NCBI GenBank assembly: GCA_902798695.1
Contig: CADBXK010000001.1
Location: 310,001-374,000 of the forward strand
Direction: 5' to 3'
DNA from: Oscillospiraceae bacterium
GTDB lineage: Bacteria > Bacillota > Clostridia > Oscillospirales > Ruminococcaceae
DNA length: 64,000 bases
The position numbers were made by a program, and so were the translations under genes. The notes beneath the pieces are model-generated. The model was not told where the DNA came from, searched no databases, and saw only the letters and a list, made by a program, of their open reading frames with translations. The first letter of the stretch is position 1. Each line of letters opens with the position of its first letter. Below, piece after piece: positions 54,968 through 63,290 of the stretch.

Positions 54968-55017
54968 CACGAAAAACTAGGTAGAGTTTTTGCAAAGACT
55001 CTACCTAGTTTTTCGTG
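54968..55017. terminator. 20-bp hairpin, bidirectional terminator between cysE and the ANTAR gene
   Basis: A perfect 20-bp stem (54968-54987 with 54998-55017), loop of ten. The T/A runs lie inside the stem, so on either strand an inner 11-bp GC-containing stem is followed by five T. Confidence 0.88.
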
Positions 55018-55085
55018 CTTAACAAACTCAAAACACCTCAAATAACTAAACACATGTATTAGATTGAATATTTTTTACACATCTT

Positions 55086-55667
55086 TTATAGATAATATTC
55101 GCTCAATTTATCGATAATTTCCGAAGCAACAACACTCTTTTTCTTGCGCTTTGTCATAGCATATTGTCCAAGATAATAGTGTGCCTCGTTTTCAGTCATA
55201 TTTTTATACTCCATAAGCATAAATTTTGCTTTATCAATCACTTTAATTTCACCAATTCGCTCTTCAAGTCGCATTTTTTCACGATAAAGTTTCAACGAAC
55301 GATTTACAGCAATATTAACAGTCTTTATAACCTGATAAAGCAGCGTTTTATCAAACGGTTTTCCAATTAAAATTATGCCAAGTTTTTCTGCTGGCTCGCT
55401 TATCTTTTCGAAAATCTCCTGCTTTACCAAAAGAATGCAATTTGCAGTAGTTTTTTCAATTATATTTTGTGCAAAATTAATTCCTACTTCATCCATAAGC
55501 GGAGTGTTAATAATAACAAGTTCATAATCAAAATTTGATTCAAGTCGCATTTTTGCTTGATAAGCAGATTCAACAACCTTTGGCAATATCCTAAACGAAT
55601 CACGCAATATATTTACAAGTACTTCAGAAGTTTTTTGGTCACTTGAAACTACAAGAATCTTTTCCAA
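55086..55667 (-). CDS. ANTAR-domain response regulator / RNA antiterminator
   Basis: 193 residues from TTG 55667, seven bases after SD GGAGG. The N-terminal part is a degenerate receiver fold (MEKILVVSSDQKTSE, IGKPFDK). A coiled-coil segment (about 116-135) leads into an ANTAR domain (AKFMLMEYKNMTENEAHYYL and QYAMTKRKKKSVVASEII). ANTAR proteins bind tandem hexaloop hairpins in mRNA leaders and prevent termination. It is the last gene after gltB, gltD and the synthetase homologue; amt across the divergent promoter has a suitable leader. Clostridial NitR is a comparable regulator. Confidence 0.92.
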   Translation of the reverse strand: MEKILVVSSDQKTSEVLVNILRDSFRILPKVVESAYQAKMRLESNFDYELVIINTPLMDEVGINFAQNIIEKTTANCILLVKQEIFEKISEPAEKLGIILIGKPFDKTLLYQVIKTVNIAVNRSLKLYREKMRLEERIGEIKVIDKAKFMLMEYKNMTENEAHYYLGQYAMTKRKKKSVVASEIIDKLSEYYL

Positions 55668-55679
55668 AACATACCTCCA

Positions 55680-56957
55680 TTAAAGGCTGCAAAAATATTT
55701 ATGTTCTTCAAATGTTTGTTTATCGTTAGAATCACTATATTTTTGCCACTCGTTTTCATTTTTTGCGATTAGTGTTTTAAGAATATTATCCGGTATATAT
55801 TTCTTTACAAATTTCGAATTATTGGCACATTCACAGGCTTCTTTTAAAGTAGTCGGAAGTTTACCACAAACAGCGTTTTCTTCCGGAAGTTGCAAATTTT
55901 CTTCAATACCGCAAAGAGAAGCATAGATCATGAGGCCAAATTCAAAATATGGGTTGCAAACGCAATCTGCTGACCTTAGTTCAACAGGGAAAACACTATT
56001 TTCATCATCCATTCTTATTAGCTGCGAACCCTCTTCTTTTGCCCAAACTATTTCAATTGGAGCAAAAAAACTGCCAAGCCTTTCATAAGAATTTACGGTT
56101 GAGTTAGTGAAAAGAGTAAACTCACGAATATATTTCATAATTCCAGCAGCCGCATTTTTTAAAACTGCGTTTTCAGCATATTTGTTCTCTTCAAGTAAGT
56201 CTTTTTGGGAAAAAATATTCAAACTTATACTCATACCATTTCCGTAATCATTTGGAATAGGCTTTGGCATAAAACTTGCATGAACATCATGAGTTTCCGC
56301 TATTGATTTGACAGCCGATTTGAAACTTAAAAAAGTATCTGCAGCTTTAAGGGCGGTTGAAGCATTAAAGTCAATTTCGTGCTGACCATGGCCACTTTCG
56401 TGACGGGAAGAAATTGGGTGAATTCCCATTTCTTCAAGTGCGAGACAAACATCTCGTCTTATATTTTCTCCCTTGTCATCAGGTGCAATATCACAATAAC
56501 TTGCTAAATCATGAGGAACTTTTGTTGGAAATCCCATACTATCTTTTTTAAATAGCGTAAATTCACACGAAGTCGAAAATCTAAAACAGTATCCTTTACT
56601 TATAGCCGCTTTCATAGCATTTTTCAGAAAACATCTTCCATCACCTTCAAAATCCGAACCATCAGCATAGCGAATATAACAAAACATTCTCATAACTCTG
56701 CCTTGCTGAGGACGCCATGGCAAAATTGTCATTGTTTGAAGATCGGGAAATAAAAACAAATCTTTTCCACCTGCAACATTAAAACCAAAAATTTTGTTAG
56801 GTGAAATTCGTATACCATTTTCAAAAACCTGTGCAAGTTCCGATGATAAGATTGAAATATTTTTCAATTTTCCCGATAAATCGCAAAACGTAAGTTTTAC
56901 AAATTTTAAGTCATTTTCTTCAATATATTGTAAAATTTCATTTTCTGAATAAACCAT
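55680..56957 (-). CDS. glnA: Glutamine synthetase type I homologue with altered active site
   Basis: About 425 residues from ATG 56957, five bases after SD GGAGG; an ATG at 56972 overlaps the gltD stop. The fold is clear: LTFCDLSGKLKNISIL, LPWRPQQGRVMRMFCYIR, RHESGHGQHEIDF, FMPKPIPNDYGNGM, TVNSYERLG, VELRSADCVCNPYFEF. Compared with Salmonella numbering, E131, E212, E220, E357 and R359 appear kept. E129 (S in STSCEF), H269 (S in GMSISL), E327 (F in SFFAP) and R339 (G in EEGSQLIR) appear replaced. It may be catalytically weak, inactive or regulatory. Confidence 0.85.
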   Translation of the reverse strand: MVYSENEILQYIEENDLKFVKLTFCDLSGKLKNISILSSELAQVFENGIRISPNKIFGFNVAGGKDLFLFPDLQTMTILPWRPQQGRVMRMFCYIRYADGSDFEGDGRCFLKNAMKAAISKGYCFRFSTSCEFTLFKKDSMGFPTKVPHDLASYCDIAPDDKGENIRRDVCLALEEMGIHPISSRHESGHGQHEIDFNASTALKAADTFLSFKSAVKSIAETHDVHASFMPKPIPNDYGNGMSISLNIFSQKDLLEENKYAENAVLKNAAAGIMKYIREFTLFTNSTVNSYERLGSFFAPIEIVWAKEEGSQLIRMDDENSVFPVELRSADCVCNPYFEFGLMIYASLCGIEENLQLPEENAVCGKLPTTLKEACECANNSKFVKKYIPDNILKTLIAKNENEWQKYSDSNDKQTFEEHKYFCSL

Positions 56958-56968
56958 ATTTTCCTCCG

Positions 56969-58456
56969 TCATTTTAAGTTTGTATATCCCATCAAATACT
57001 CATCAACTTCGGCGGCAACATCTCTGCCTTCTCTAATTGCTCTAACTACAAGCGATTGACCTATACGCATATCACCTGCAGTAAACACTTTTTCTACATT
57101 GGTAGAGTGACTACCAACAGCAGTTTTAACGTTTGTACGCTCATTAAGTTCAATACCAAAAGCATCAACTACATACTGCTGACAACCTAAAAATCCCGCA
57201 GCAATAAGACAAAGTGAGCAAGGTAAAATTTTCTCGCTACCCTCAATTTCTTTTGGGATTCTCTTGCCTGTTTTTTCATCAATTACCAATTCAAGTTTTA
57301 CCGTTTTAACAGCACAAAGATCACCATTTTCATCTTTAATAAATTCCTTGACGGTGGTTTCATATATACGTGGATCACATCCAAAAACTGCTATTGATTC
57401 CTCTTGACCATAATCAGTTTTGTTAACTCTTGGCCACATCGGCCATGGATTATTCTCAGCTCTTTTATCAGGAAGTTTTGGCTTAATTTCAATTTGTTTA
57501 ACCGATTTCGCTCCATGACGAATTGCAGTGCCAACACAGTCATTACCTGTATCACCGCCACCTATTATTATAACATCTTTACCTTTTGCGGAAACATATT
57601 TTTTGTCGGTTAATTTTGAATCAAGAAGACTTTTTGTAGTCATCTTCAAAAAATCAACTGCAAAGTAAATGCCTTTTGCATCCCGGTTTTTTACATTAAC
57701 ATCTCTAGGATTTGAAGAACCACAAGCAAGAATAACTGCATCGTATCTATCAAGGATACTTTCAGCTGACATATTATTTCCTATATCAGCATTAAGCACA
57801 AACTCAACACCTTCTTTTTTCATAAGGTTGATTCTTCTATCAACAATAGATTTGTCAAGTTTCATATTCGGAATGCCATACATCAACAATCCACCAGCTC
57901 TATCTGAGCGCTCAAAAACAGTGACAGTATGCCCACGTTTATTTAGCATATCTGCAGCGGCAAGTCCGGATGGTCCCGAGCCAATTACTGCTACCAATTT
58001 ACCACTTCTTACTTTCGGAATTTGCGGTAAGATTAGCCCCTTTTCAAAACCAAATTCAATAATCGCATTTTCATTTTCCCTTACTGTTACAGCATCACCA
58101 TTAAGAGAACATGTGCAAGCTTTTTCACAAAGCGCAGGGCAAACTCTTGAAGTAAATTCAGGAAAATTGTTAGTCATTAAAAGTCGCGTCAAAGCAGCCT
58201 GCATCTTTCCTTGATAAACTAAATCATTAAATTCAGGTATCAAGTTGTTTAAAGGACACCCCGAAATCATACCGCATAGCATTTGACCGTTTTGACAAAA
58301 CGGAACACCGCAATCCATGCATCTTGCCGCCTGAATTTTACGATCATCATTAGTAAGCGGTAAATGAAATTCATTAAAATTTTTAATGCGTTCCAACGGT
58401 GAAATAACTGTATTTTGAGTTCTTTTATATTCAAGAAATCCTGTCGGTTTACCCAT
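56969..58456 (-). CDS. gltD: Glutamate synthase small subunit
   Basis: 495 residues. N-terminal Cys clusters for [4Fe-4S] centres lie in AARCMDCGVPFCQ and RVCPALCEKACTC. The FAD loop is VIGSGPSGLAAADML and the NADPH loop IIGGGDTGNDCVGTA, with a closing FTAGDMRIGQSLVVRAI. It passes electrons from NADPH to GltB. Its SD (AAGGAGGTG) lies in the last codons of gltB, and only two bases separate gltB's stop from its ATG. Confidence 0.97.
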   Translation of the reverse strand: MGKPTGFLEYKRTQNTVISPLERIKNFNEFHLPLTNDDRKIQAARCMDCGVPFCQNGQMLCGMISGCPLNNLIPEFNDLVYQGKMQAALTRLLMTNNFPEFTSRVCPALCEKACTCSLNGDAVTVRENENAIIEFGFEKGLILPQIPKVRSGKLVAVIGSGPSGLAAADMLNKRGHTVTVFERSDRAGGLLMYGIPNMKLDKSIVDRRINLMKKEGVEFVLNADIGNNMSAESILDRYDAVILACGSSNPRDVNVKNRDAKGIYFAVDFLKMTTKSLLDSKLTDKKYVSAKGKDVIIIGGGDTGNDCVGTAIRHGAKSVKQIEIKPKLPDKRAENNPWPMWPRVNKTDYGQEESIAVFGCDPRIYETTVKEFIKDENGDLCAVKTVKLELVIDEKTGKRIPKEIEGSEKILPCSLCLIAAGFLGCQQYVVDAFGIELNERTNVKTAVGSHSTNVEKVFTAGDMRIGQSLVVRAIREGRDVAAEVDEYLMGYTNLK

Positions 58457-58458
58457 AA

Positions 58459-61400
58459 CTACACCTCCTTTTTTAAAGCATTAAATGCTTTAATTTGAGC
58501 ATCTTCATCAGACATTCCTTTTTCTTTAAAGGAAACTATGCTCTTTTGAATTTTTTCATAATCATAAGGGATGATTTTCTTAACTGAAGAAATATACTCA
58601 TCAAAATTATCAAGAATCATCTTCGCTTTTTCAGAATTTGTAGAATCAAAATACTCTTCTAAAATTTCTTTAAATTCTACGATATCCTCTTTTTCTGATA
58701 GAGTTTGCATACTAACAAGTGACTTGTTTAAACGCATATGCAAGTCTCTTTCCACGTCAAGAACATAAGCAATACCACCAGACATACCAGCAGCAAAATT
58801 CTTGCCCGTTCTTCCTAAAACAATTACTCTACCACCTGTCATATATTCGCAGCCATGGTCGCCCACTCCTTCACAAACTACAACAGCACCAGAGTTTCTA
58901 ACACAGAAACGCTCCCCTGCAATACCTCTTATAAAAGCTTTACCTGATGTTGCTCCATAAAGAGCAACATTTCCAACGATAATGTTTTCATCCGCTTTAA
59001 AACCAGCATTTTGGGGTGGACATAGAATTAATTTACCTCCTGAAAGGCCTTTTCCAAAATAGTCATTAGCATCACCACATAAATTCAAAGTAAGCCCTTT
59101 AGGAATAAATGCACCGAAGCTTTGTCCACCACTACCGAAACAATCTATTGTAAACATATCTTCATCGAGCACGTTCTCACCATAAATTCTTGTTATTTCC
59201 GAACCGAAAATTGTACCCACCGAGCGGTCAGTGTTTTTAATATTTATTGAAAGATGTGCTTTTGTTTTATTCTTTAATGCACTGCTTAATTTTTTTATTA
59301 TAACACGGCGGTCTATGGTCTTTTCAAGTTCAAAATCATAAACATCTTCAGGCATAAAATGCTGCTTATCTGATTCAATACCACTAGAAAAAATATTGCC
59401 AAAGTCAATTTTTTCCGCTACCTTTATATCCTTTTTATAAAGCAAATCAACTCTACCAACAAGTTCATCAACAGTTCTAATACCAAGTTTTGCCATATAT
59501 TCACGCAGTTCTTCGGCAACAAAATGCATAAAGTTAATAATATACTCAGGTTTGCCTTTAAAACGCTTTCTAAGTTCGGGATTTTGAGTTGCAATGCCCA
59601 TAGGACAAGTATCCATATTGCAAACACGCATCATAACGCACCCCATAGTAACTAAAGGCGCAGTAGCAAATCCAAATTCTTCTGCTCCCAAAAGTGCCGC
59701 AACAAGAACATCTCTACCTGTCATAAGTTTACCATCAGTTTCAATAACAACTTTCGAACGAAGTCCATTTAACATAAGTGTTTGATGTGTTTCGCTTAGT
59801 CCAAGTTCCCAAGGCAATCCTGCATTATAAATAGAACTTTTCGGAGCAGCACCTGTTCCTCCATCATAACCAGAAATTAAAATAACCCCTGCTCCTGCTT
59901 TTGCCACTCCTGCAGCAACCGTACCAACACCCGCTTCAGAAACGAGTTTAACCGAAATTCGAGCCTTATCATTAGCATTTTTAAGGTCATAAATAAGTTC
60001 AGCCAAATCTTCTATCGAATAAATATCATGGTGTGGCGGAGGAGAAATAAGTCCAACACCCGCAGTTGAATGACGAGTCTTTGCAATCCATGGATAAACC
60101 TTGCTCGCTGGTAAATGTCCACCTTCACCGGGTTTTGCACCTTGCGCCATTTTGATTTGAATTTCCTTTGCAGAAACAAGATATTCGCTTGTTACACCAA
60201 ATCTTCCTGAAGCTACTTGCTTTATTGCCGAGCATTTATCGGAATTAAATCTCTCAGGTCTTTCGCCACCTTCCCCCGAATTTGATTTACCCCCGATGCT
60301 GTTCATTGCAACAGCCAAACATTCATGTGCCTCCTGCGAAATCGAACCATAAGACATAGCTCCCGTTTTAAAACGGCGACAAATGCTTTCCACAGATTCA
60401 ACTTCGTTTATTGGGATTCCTCCATTTTCATCAAATTTAAAATCAAGAAGACTGCGTAAATTAAGATTAAAATCTTCCCTATTAATCGCCTCGGAATATT
60501 TTTTATATGTATTATAATCACCCATTCTTGTAGCCTCTTGTAGAAGATATATCGTTTCAGGCGAATATAAATGCTCATTTTTCCCACTACGCAATTTGTG
60601 CAATCCCATACTATCAATTCCCTTTAAAACTGTAAGTCCCAAAGGATCATAAGCCTTTTTGTGAAGTAATTCTGTGCGCTTTGAAACATCACCTAAAGTA
60701 ATGCCTCCAATACGACTCACTGTACCGGTAAAATATTTATCTATAAGTTTTTCTCCAATACCTACTGCCTCAAAAAGTTTACTACCTTGATATGACTGCA
60801 GTGTTGAAATTCCCATTTTAGATGCAATTTTAACAATACCATGTAAAACTGCGTTATTATAATTGTCCTGTGCAGTCTCAAAGTCTTTATCAATCATTCC
60901 CATATCAACTAAACTTCGTATAGTTTCCTGTGCTAAATATGGATTCACCGCACATACGCCATATCCGAGAAGTGTTGCAAAATGATGAACTTCTCTTGGC
61001 TCTGCACTTTCCAAAATCATAGAAACCGCAGTCCACTTTTTAGTAGAAACAAGATGTTGTTGCAAAGCAGAAACCGCGAGCAATGATGGAATAGCAACAT
61101 AAAGCTCATCAACATCTCTGTCTGACAAAATAAGAATATTAGCTCCATCACTATATGCCTTATCAGCATCAAAAAACATTCTTTCAATAGCCTCGTCCAG
61201 TGAAGTACCGATTTTGTAGGTTATCGAAATAACCGCCGATTTAAGACCATTATAATTCATATTCTTAATCTTCAACAGATCAATTTGGGTTAAAATTGGA
61301 TTTTCAATTTTTAAAACTCGACAGTTTTCAGGTTTTTCTTCTAAAATATTACCTTTCTTACCTATATAAATGCTCGCATCGGTTACGATTTCCTCTCTTA

Positions 61401-63057
61401 TTGCATCAAAAGGTGGATTTGTAACCTGCGCAAAGAGTTGACGAAAATAATTGAAAAGCGGAGGACATTTACTATCAAGCGGAGGCAGTAAAATATCACT
61501 TCCCATTGATGCTATAGGTTCCGAACCACTTTTTGCCATAGACAAAATACTGTCTTTAATGTCTTCGTAGGAATATCCAAATACTTTTTGACGTTTTTCG
61601 AGTTCATCATTTGAATAAACTGGAAAATCCTTATTCGAAATATGTAAATCATTAAGTTTAACAAGATTACTTTGAATCCATTCACCATAAGGCTGACAAG
61701 CGGCATACGTACTTTTTATTTCATCGTCCTCTATTATTCTACCTTCTTTAGTGTCCGCAATAAGCATTTTACCAGGACGAAGTCTGTCTTTCTTAACAAT
61801 CTTTTCAGGAGGAACTTCAATACAACCTGTTTCGGACGAAAGAATTAAAAATCCATCACTCGTAATACAATATCGTGAAGGACGAAGACCATTCCTATCA
61901 AGCACTGCACCCATAATTTCGCCATCTGAAAACAGAATTGAAGCAGGTCCGTCCCAAGGTTCCATCATAGTAGCGTAGTATTGATAAAAGTTACGCTTTA
62001 CATTTGAAATTGTGTTGTCATTTTTCCAAGGCTCAGGTATTGTAATCATAACGGCAAGAGGAAGCGATAAACCGGACATTACCATAAATTCAAGAGCATT
62101 ATCAAACCTAGCCGAGTCTGACCCAGTAGGGTCAATAGTAGGAAAAACTTTATGCATATCATCCTTTAAAATTTTACAGGTCATCGATTCTTCCCTTGAA
62201 AGCATTTTATCAACATTACCTGTTATAGTATTAATTTCACCGTTATGAACAATAAATCGATTGGGATGTGCTTTGGGCCAGGAAGGAATGGTATTAGTAG
62301 AAAAACGAGAATGAACGGTAGCGATGGCCGAAATAAATTCTTCACTTTGCAAATCAAAATAAAATTTTCTAAGTTGGTCAACTAAAAACATACCCTTGTA
62401 AACAATGGTGCGACTTGAAAGTGAGCATACATACGTATCGTTATTTGCATGCTCAAATTCTCGTCTTGCAATATAAAGTTTTCTGTCAAAATCAATACCA
62501 CGTTTGCAATCATCAGGACGCTTAACAAAAACTTGATAAATTGACGGCATACTATCGCGAGCCTTTTTGCCGAGAATATCTTTATTACAAGGGACCTCAC
62601 GCCAACCTATAAGAGTAAGTCCTTCTTTACTAAGTATAGTTTCAAAAATTTTCTTTGCTTGATTACGCTTTGACTCACTTTGAGGAAAGAAAAACATTCC
62701 AACACCAAAATCCCCATTTTCACCCAAACTATATTCAAGTTTCTTTGCAACAGTTCTAAAAAATTCATAAGGCATTTGTACAAGGATTCCGACACCATCA
62801 CCTGTTTTACCTTCAGAATCTTTACCAGCTCTATGTTCAAGTCTTTCGACAATTTGAAGTGCGTTTTCAACAACAATTCTTGACTGTTCCCCTTTAATAT
62901 TTACAACAGCACCGATACCACAGTTATCGTGCTCAAATTTTGAATTATAAAGCCCATGCTTCATACATAGGCTTTCCAATTTGAAGTTATCCATATTTTC
63001 CGCCTTCCCGAGATTATATAAAATAAAAAGGCGCTCAAAACGGGCAAATTCCCGCAT
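58459..63057 (-). CDS. gltB: Glutamate synthase large subunit
   Basis: 1532 residues from ATG 63057. The N-terminal glutaminase domain has its nucleophile in FEHDNCGIGAVV, so a propeptide of about 45 residues would be removed. The FMN/synthase domain has GEGGERPERF, GAKPGEGGHLPASKV and GYDGGTGAAPKSSI; the 3Fe-4S Cys lie in RVCNMDTCPMGIAT. The C-terminal beta-helix domain is rich in Gly (GLSGGKLILCPP). SD AAAGGAG is four bases before ATG 63057; an in-frame ATG at 62994 with a weaker SD (AAGGCGG) is the alternative. Confidence 0.96.
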   Translation of the reverse strand: MREFARFERLFILYNLGKAENMDNFKLESLCMKHGLYNSKFEHDNCGIGAVVNIKGEQSRIVVENALQIVERLEHRAGKDSEGKTGDGVGILVQMPYEFFRTVAKKLEYSLGENGDFGVGMFFFPQSESKRNQAKKIFETILSKEGLTLIGWREVPCNKDILGKKARDSMPSIYQVFVKRPDDCKRGIDFDRKLYIARREFEHANNDTYVCSLSSRTIVYKGMFLVDQLRKFYFDLQSEEFISAIATVHSRFSTNTIPSWPKAHPNRFIVHNGEINTITGNVDKMLSREESMTCKILKDDMHKVFPTIDPTGSDSARFDNALEFMVMSGLSLPLAVMITIPEPWKNDNTISNVKRNFYQYYATMMEPWDGPASILFSDGEIMGAVLDRNGLRPSRYCITSDGFLILSSETGCIEVPPEKIVKKDRLRPGKMLIADTKEGRIIEDDEIKSTYAACQPYGEWIQSNLVKLNDLHISNKDFPVYSNDELEKRQKVFGYSYEDIKDSILSMAKSGSEPIASMGSDILLPPLDSKCPPLFNYFRQLFAQVTNPPFDAIREEIVTDASIYIGKKGNILEEKPENCRVLKIENPILTQIDLLKIKNMNYNGLKSAVISITYKIGTSLDEAIERMFFDADKAYSDGANILILSDRDVDELYVAIPSLLAVSALQQHLVSTKKWTAVSMILESAEPREVHHFATLLGYGVCAVNPYLAQETIRSLVDMGMIDKDFETAQDNYNNAVLHGIVKIASKMGISTLQSYQGSKLFEAVGIGEKLIDKYFTGTVSRIGGITLGDVSKRTELLHKKAYDPLGLTVLKGIDSMGLHKLRSGKNEHLYSPETIYLLQEATRMGDYNTYKKYSEAINREDFNLNLRSLLDFKFDENGGIPINEVESVESICRRFKTGAMSYGSISQEAHECLAVAMNSIGGKSNSGEGGERPERFNSDKCSAIKQVASGRFGVTSEYLVSAKEIQIKMAQGAKPGEGGHLPASKVYPWIAKTRHSTAGVGLISPPPHHDIYSIEDLAELIYDLKNANDKARISVKLVSEAGVGTVAAGVAKAGAGVILISGYDGGTGAAPKSSIYNAGLPWELGLSETHQTLMLNGLRSKVVIETDGKLMTGRDVLVAALLGAEEFGFATAPLVTMGCVMMRVCNMDTCPMGIATQNPELRKRFKGKPEYIINFMHFVAEELREYMAKLGIRTVDELVGRVDLLYKKDIKVAEKIDFGNIFSSGIESDKQHFMPEDVYDFELEKTIDRRVIIKKLSSALKNKTKAHLSINIKNTDRSVGTIFGSEITRIYGENVLDEDMFTIDCFGSGGQSFGAFIPKGLTLNLCGDANDYFGKGLSGGKLILCPPQNAGFKADENIIVGNVALYGATSGKAFIRGIAGERFCVRNSGAVVVCEGVGDHGCEYMTGGRVIVLGRTGKNFAAGMSGGIAYVLDVERDLHMRLNKSLVSMQTLSEKEDIVEFKEILEEYFDSTNSEKAKMILDNFDEYISSVKKIIPYDYEKIQKSIVSFKEKGMSDEDAQIKAFNALKKEV

Positions 63058-63079
63058 TGAACTCCTTTGTCCTAAGAAA

Positions 63080-63108
63080 ATTTTATCATTTTAAAGCACA
63101 AATGTCAA
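63080..63108 (-). promoter_or_regulatory. Promoter for gltB-gltD-glnA-ANTAR
   Basis: On the minus strand TTGACA (63108-63103), 17 bases, TAAAAT (63085-63080). The start near 63073 gives a leader of only about 16 bases. Confidence 0.78.
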
Positions 63109-63156
63109 GTGTTTTTTGAAATTTTTAAATTAAAAAATTTCAAAAAACACTTGACA
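63103..63156. repeat. Long inverted repeat between gltB and amt
   Basis: Two arms of about 25 bases, starting TGTCAAGTGTTTTTTG and ending CAAAAAACACTTGACA, pair almost perfectly. The outer six bases of each arm are the -35 boxes of the two divergent promoters. Confidence 0.92.
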
Positions 63157-63179
63157 AACGATTTTATCAGGACTATAAT
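63151..63179 (+). promoter_or_regulatory. Perfect consensus promoter for amt
   Basis: TTGACA, 17 bases, TATAAT; predicted start near 63186. Confidence 0.85.
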
Positions 63180-63191
63180 AACACTCGTGAA

Positions 63192-63235
63192 CAGCAATGG
63201 CGCTGCGGATGAAAATCTGCGGCGCCTTCTTTTTT
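63192..63235 (+). promoter_or_regulatory. amt leader: hexaloop hairpin overlapping an intrinsic terminator (probable ANTAR target)
   Basis: CAGC-AATGGC-GCTG (63192-63205) forms a four-base-pair stem with a six-base loop having A at position 1 and G at position 4, the ANTAR-site hallmark. The terminator stem GGCGCTGCGGA/TCTGCGGCGCC (63199-63209 with 63216-63226, two G-U pairs) uses the hairpin's 3' half and is followed by TTCTTTTTT. The two structures exclude each other. Confidence 0.7.
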
Positions 63236-63290
63236 AAGCGCTTATTTAATACACATCATTTAACCTTTTGCTGTTAGAGGAGGCAATTTT

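Noticed and set aside
57669-58214. 181-codon plus-strand frame opposite gltD
   Set aside because: Antisense shadow of a conserved gene; no SD and no recognisable motif.
63103-63156. Long inverted repeat as insertion-sequence ends or an origin
   Set aside because: No transposase or target duplication is seen, the arms adjoin with almost no interior, and the arm tips coincide with two promoters.
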